From Bacillota bacterium (lineage in GTDB: Bacteria > Bacillota > Clostridia > Acetivibrionales > DSM-1351), in assembly GCA_023395575.1 (NCBI GenBank), contig JAEWZA010000207.1, forward strand, positions 1 to 7,695: a stretch of DNA of 7,695 bases, written 5' to 3'. Under the pieces are notes generated by a model, which saw only the letters and a program-made list of their open reading frames with translations, was not told the origin of the DNA and did no database searches. The translations under genes and the position numbers were made by a program. Of the stretch, positions 5,763 to 7,695 are shown piece by piece (the stretch's first letter is position 1; each line of letters opens with the position of its first letter).

Positions 5763-7334
5763 TTGAAAAATAAATACGTACAAAAAACAATATTTAAAAA
5801 AGTAATATCCCTTGCTTTAGCATTTGCATTATTCTTCGTGTCAGTTATGCCAGCATCAGCAATAGATACTCCATCACCAAAGGAAGAAGTAGTCTATGGT
5901 ATCCTTGGTCTAGATGGAAGCATTAGAGACCTCTATGTTGTCAACATATTTAATGGCGGTGCTATAACTGATTACGGCAATTATTCTGACATCCGCAATT
6001 TAACTACCTCTGAAAAAATAAATCAGAAGGACAGTCAAATAACTGTGAATACCACAGCTAAAAAATTCTACTATCAGGGAACTCTAGAAGAAAAAGAGTT
6101 GCCTTGGAATATAGCAGTAAAGTATTTTTTAGACGGGAATGAAATATCAGGCACTTCCCTTGCTGGAAAGAGCGGTAAGCTAACAATTTCAATGTCAGTA
6201 AAACCAAATAACAAAATAAATAGTACCTTCTTTAATAACTATGCACTTCAAATTGCCCTTTTTCTTGATAACAAGCTATGCTCCAATATTCAAGCAGAAA
6301 ATGCTACCTTTGCTGAAGCAGCGGGTAAAAAGCAGCTTACTTATACAGTTTTACCCGGTAACGATATTGATATTAAAGTAACAGCAGATGTTAAGGATTT
6401 TGAAATGGATGCCATCTCAGTTAACGGAATAAAAATGACTCTAGGCATGACCTTTGACAGTTCAGAGTTTACTGGACAGATTTCAGAGCTTAGTGATGCC
6501 ATTAAAGGCCTTGACAGCGGTGCTTCTGATTTGCTGGACGGATTAAATCAATTATCTGGCGGAATGCAAAAATACACCGATGGAATGAAAGCTTTTACAG
6601 GCGGGCTTGGGCAGCTTTCAAGCGGAGCTGATAAGCTGAATACAGGAGCAGCAGCACTAAAAACCGGTTTGAATGAAATAACAAAGCAAAATGATTTATT
6701 ACTCAATGGTGCTCTTGCAATACAAAAGGCAACCTTTGACTCAGTAAATGCTCAGCTTAGTGGAATGCAGCTTGGGCTTCCTACACTTACACCCGAAAAC
6801 TACAGCACAGTATTATCCTCCATTCCCAATCTTGAAGCTATTAAAAAGCAGCTTGATGGCACGGTACAGTTTACACAGGGCTTAAAGGGTTATATGGACG
6901 GTGTTGCACAGCTAGGTGCTGGCGCATCGGATTTAGTGAAAGGTACCACTGAATTTAATGGTTCCTCTTCCCTAATAGCAACCTCAGCAAATGAACTTTA
7001 TACCTCTGCTGCAGAGCTGAATACAGCCATTAAAAAAATACAAGATGGATTCACTTCATATAAAGCCGGAACAAAAAAGCTAAAAGTAGGCACTTCAGGC
7101 ATGGGCTCCGAAATAGATAAAAGAGTTGACGAATTAATTAGCGGTATTTCTGGCAACGGCGATAAGGTAGTATCCTTTGTGTCAGATAAAAACATCAATG
7201 TTTCAGCAGTACAGTTTGTTCTGAAAACAGATTCAATATCTATAACAGAGCCTTCTAAGTCAGAAGCAATCAAACCTGTAAAGTTGAGCTTTTGGCAAAA
7301 GCTATTAACACTGTTTGGACTTTACAAAGACTAG
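5763..7334 (+). CDS. Exported protein with YhgE/Pip-like Gly-rich helical repeats, MMPL partner
   Basis: 523 residues from TTG 5763, whose AGGAG (5748-5752) lies 10 nt upstream; the in-frame GTG 5754 is only 1 nt from that site. The N-terminus is a Sec signal peptide: lysine-rich start, hydrophobic core (VISLALAFALFFVSVM) and an ASA cleavage motif before IDTPSP. There is no lipobox, no LPxTG and no internal membrane segment. Residues 35-235 form a beta-rich domain (KEEVVYGILGLDGSIRDLY onwards). Residues 240-320 and 376-465 are helical repeats of the form GxxxLxxGxxxL, as in YhgE/Pip-type proteins. The tail ends in a short amphipathic hydrophobic segment (SFWQKLLTLFGLYKD) that might touch the membrane. 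Close linkage and shared promoter suggest that it works with the MMPL pump outside the membrane, as a scaffold or substrate-handling part; this is inference, and the molecular role is not known. Confidence 0.85.
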   Translation: MKNKYVQKTIFKKVISLALAFALFFVSVMPASAIDTPSPKEEVVYGILGLDGSIRDLYVVNIFNGGAITDYGNYSDIRNLTTSEKINQKDSQITVNTTAKKFYYQGTLEEKELPWNIAVKYFLDGNEISGTSLAGKSGKLTISMSVKPNNKINSTFFNNYALQIALFLDNKLCSNIQAENATFAEAAGKKQLTYTVLPGNDIDIKVTADVKDFEMDAISVNGIKMTLGMTFDSSEFTGQISELSDAIKGLDSGASDLLDGLNQLSGGMQKYTDGMKAFTGGLGQLSSGADKLNTGAAALKTGLNEITKQNDLLLNGALAIQKATFDSVNAQLSGMQLGLPTLTPENYSTVLSSIPNLEAIKKQLDGTVQFTQGLKGYMDGVAQLGAGASDLVKGTTEFNGSSSLIATSANELYTSAAELNTAIKKIQDGFTSYKAGTKKLKVGTSGMGSEIDKRVDELISGISGNGDKVVSFVSDKNINVSAVQFVLKTDSISITEPSKSEAIKPVKLSFWQKLLTLFGLYKD

Positions 7335-7362
7335 TTTTCAGCCTTTTTCTAAGTAAAAAAAC

Positions 7363-7399
7363 AAATCCAGAAGCACCTGTAACAAGGTATTCTGGATTT
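7363..7399. terminator. Bidirectional intrinsic terminator between exporter operon and symporter gene
   Basis: AAATCCAGAA (7363-7372) pairs exactly with TTCTGGATTT (7390-7399), and inside it ACCT (7375-7378) pairs with AGGT (7385-7388) around a 6-nt loop. On the plus strand TACTTTTGT follows; on the minus strand a TGTTTTTTTAC tract follows, which is the stronger U-run. It therefore ends the symporter transcript efficiently and probably the exporter operon as well, 28 bp past the stop at 7334. Confidence 0.85.
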
Positions 7400-7424
7400 A
7401 CTTTTGTACTAAAAGAGCTATAAA

Positions 7425-7695
7425 TTATATATCTACTTTCATATATTCATCGAATTCCTTTCTAATTTCAGCAGAAGGTTCTCTGGTCAGTAAACTCACT
7501 ACAAAAATCATTACCGCAGATATTATAAAAGCAGGTAGTAACTCATAAAGATTAATGTATTCTTTAATAAATGTTCTCCACACTATTACTACTATTCCTC
7601 CAGATAAAATTCCGGCAATAGCTCCTTGCCAATTCATCCTCTTCCAATATAGCGACATTAATATTGCTGGTCCAAAAGCAGCTCCAAATCCAGCC
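7425..7695 (-). CDS. putP: C-terminal end of a PutP-type sodium/proline symporter (5' part beyond window)
   Basis: The frame is open from the right edge to the stop at 7425, giving the last 89 residues of what is normally a protein of about 500. AGFGAAFGPAILMSLYWKRMNWQGAIAGI is the well-conserved C-terminal segment of SSF-family proline symporters. It is followed by a last membrane helix pair with YELLPAFIIS and a cytoplasmic tail PSAEIRKEFDEYMK, closely resembling the ends of PutP proteins. The internal ATG at 7658 is not a start, since the coding frame and the conserved residues continue upstream of it. The gene converges on the exporter operon and shares its terminator. Proline is the likeliest substrate, but other SSF substrates cannot be excluded from this fragment. 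Confidence 0.88.
   Translation of the reverse strand, partial: AGFGAAFGPAILMSLYWKRMNWQGAIAGILSGGIVVIVWRTFIKEYINLYELLPAFIISAVMIFVVSLLTREPSAEIRKEFDEYMKVDI

Noticed and set aside
6998..7273. Minus-strand ORF of 91 codons inside the exported protein gene
   Set aside because: Antisense to the repeat and C-terminal region, no ribosome site or known family.

Overview
The window looks like chromosomal DNA from a low-GC Gram-positive bacterium, most likely of the Clostridia. The DNA is AT-rich, purine-rich Shine-Dalgarno sites precede GTG and TTG as well as ATG starts, and the genes (a PBP-like/GGDEF signalling protein, a TetR regulator with an MMPL exporter, a PutP-type symporter) are typical of that class. 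No species can be assigned from the sequence alone, and I see no transposase, integrase, CRISPR array, tRNA or rRNA.

Layout: (1) 1-2369, minus strand, is the 5' part of a large cyclic-di-GMP signalling gene that runs off the left edge. It is absent from a simple closed-ORF listing because its stop lies outside the window, but it is open for 789 codons. The order is a LacI-type periplasmic-binding-protein fold without HTH or signal peptide, a GAF-like middle region, an intact GGDEF domain and a second degenerate GGDEF domain; an EAL domain probably follows beyond the edge. (2) About 2370-2893 has no sizeable gene. It holds a 15-codon leader ORF joined to the signalling gene by an ATGA overlap, a perfect 10-bp inverted repeat, three short CAAC-GCAA-GTTG type hairpin repeats, and a possible distant promoter. 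(3) 2894-3475, minus, is a TetR/AcrR repressor. (4) 3476-3689 is a compact divergent control region whose two promoters overlap at their -35 boxes across a TGACA-TTT-TGTCA inverted repeat. (5) 3690-5741 and 5763-7334, plus strand, form an operon of an MMPL/RND transporter and an exported helical-repeat protein. (6) 7363-7399 is a bidirectional terminator. (7) 7425-7695, minus, is the 3' end of a PutP-type sodium/proline symporter.

How it works together: the central unit is a classic repressor-exporter arrangement. The TetR protein probably represses the divergent exporter operon, and perhaps itself, until a ligand is bound. The MMPL pump is paired with a signal-peptide-bearing protein carrying Gly-rich helical repeats of the kind seen in YhgE/Pip-like proteins, which suggests a two-part envelope machine; its substrate cannot be read from the sequence. 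The signalling gene is probably an independent unit that links a small-molecule signal in the cytoplasm to c-di-GMP level. Two start codons deserve care: the exporter starts at GTG 3690 rather than GTG 3663, which lies in the promoter, and the exported protein probably starts at TTG 5763 rather than GTG 5754.
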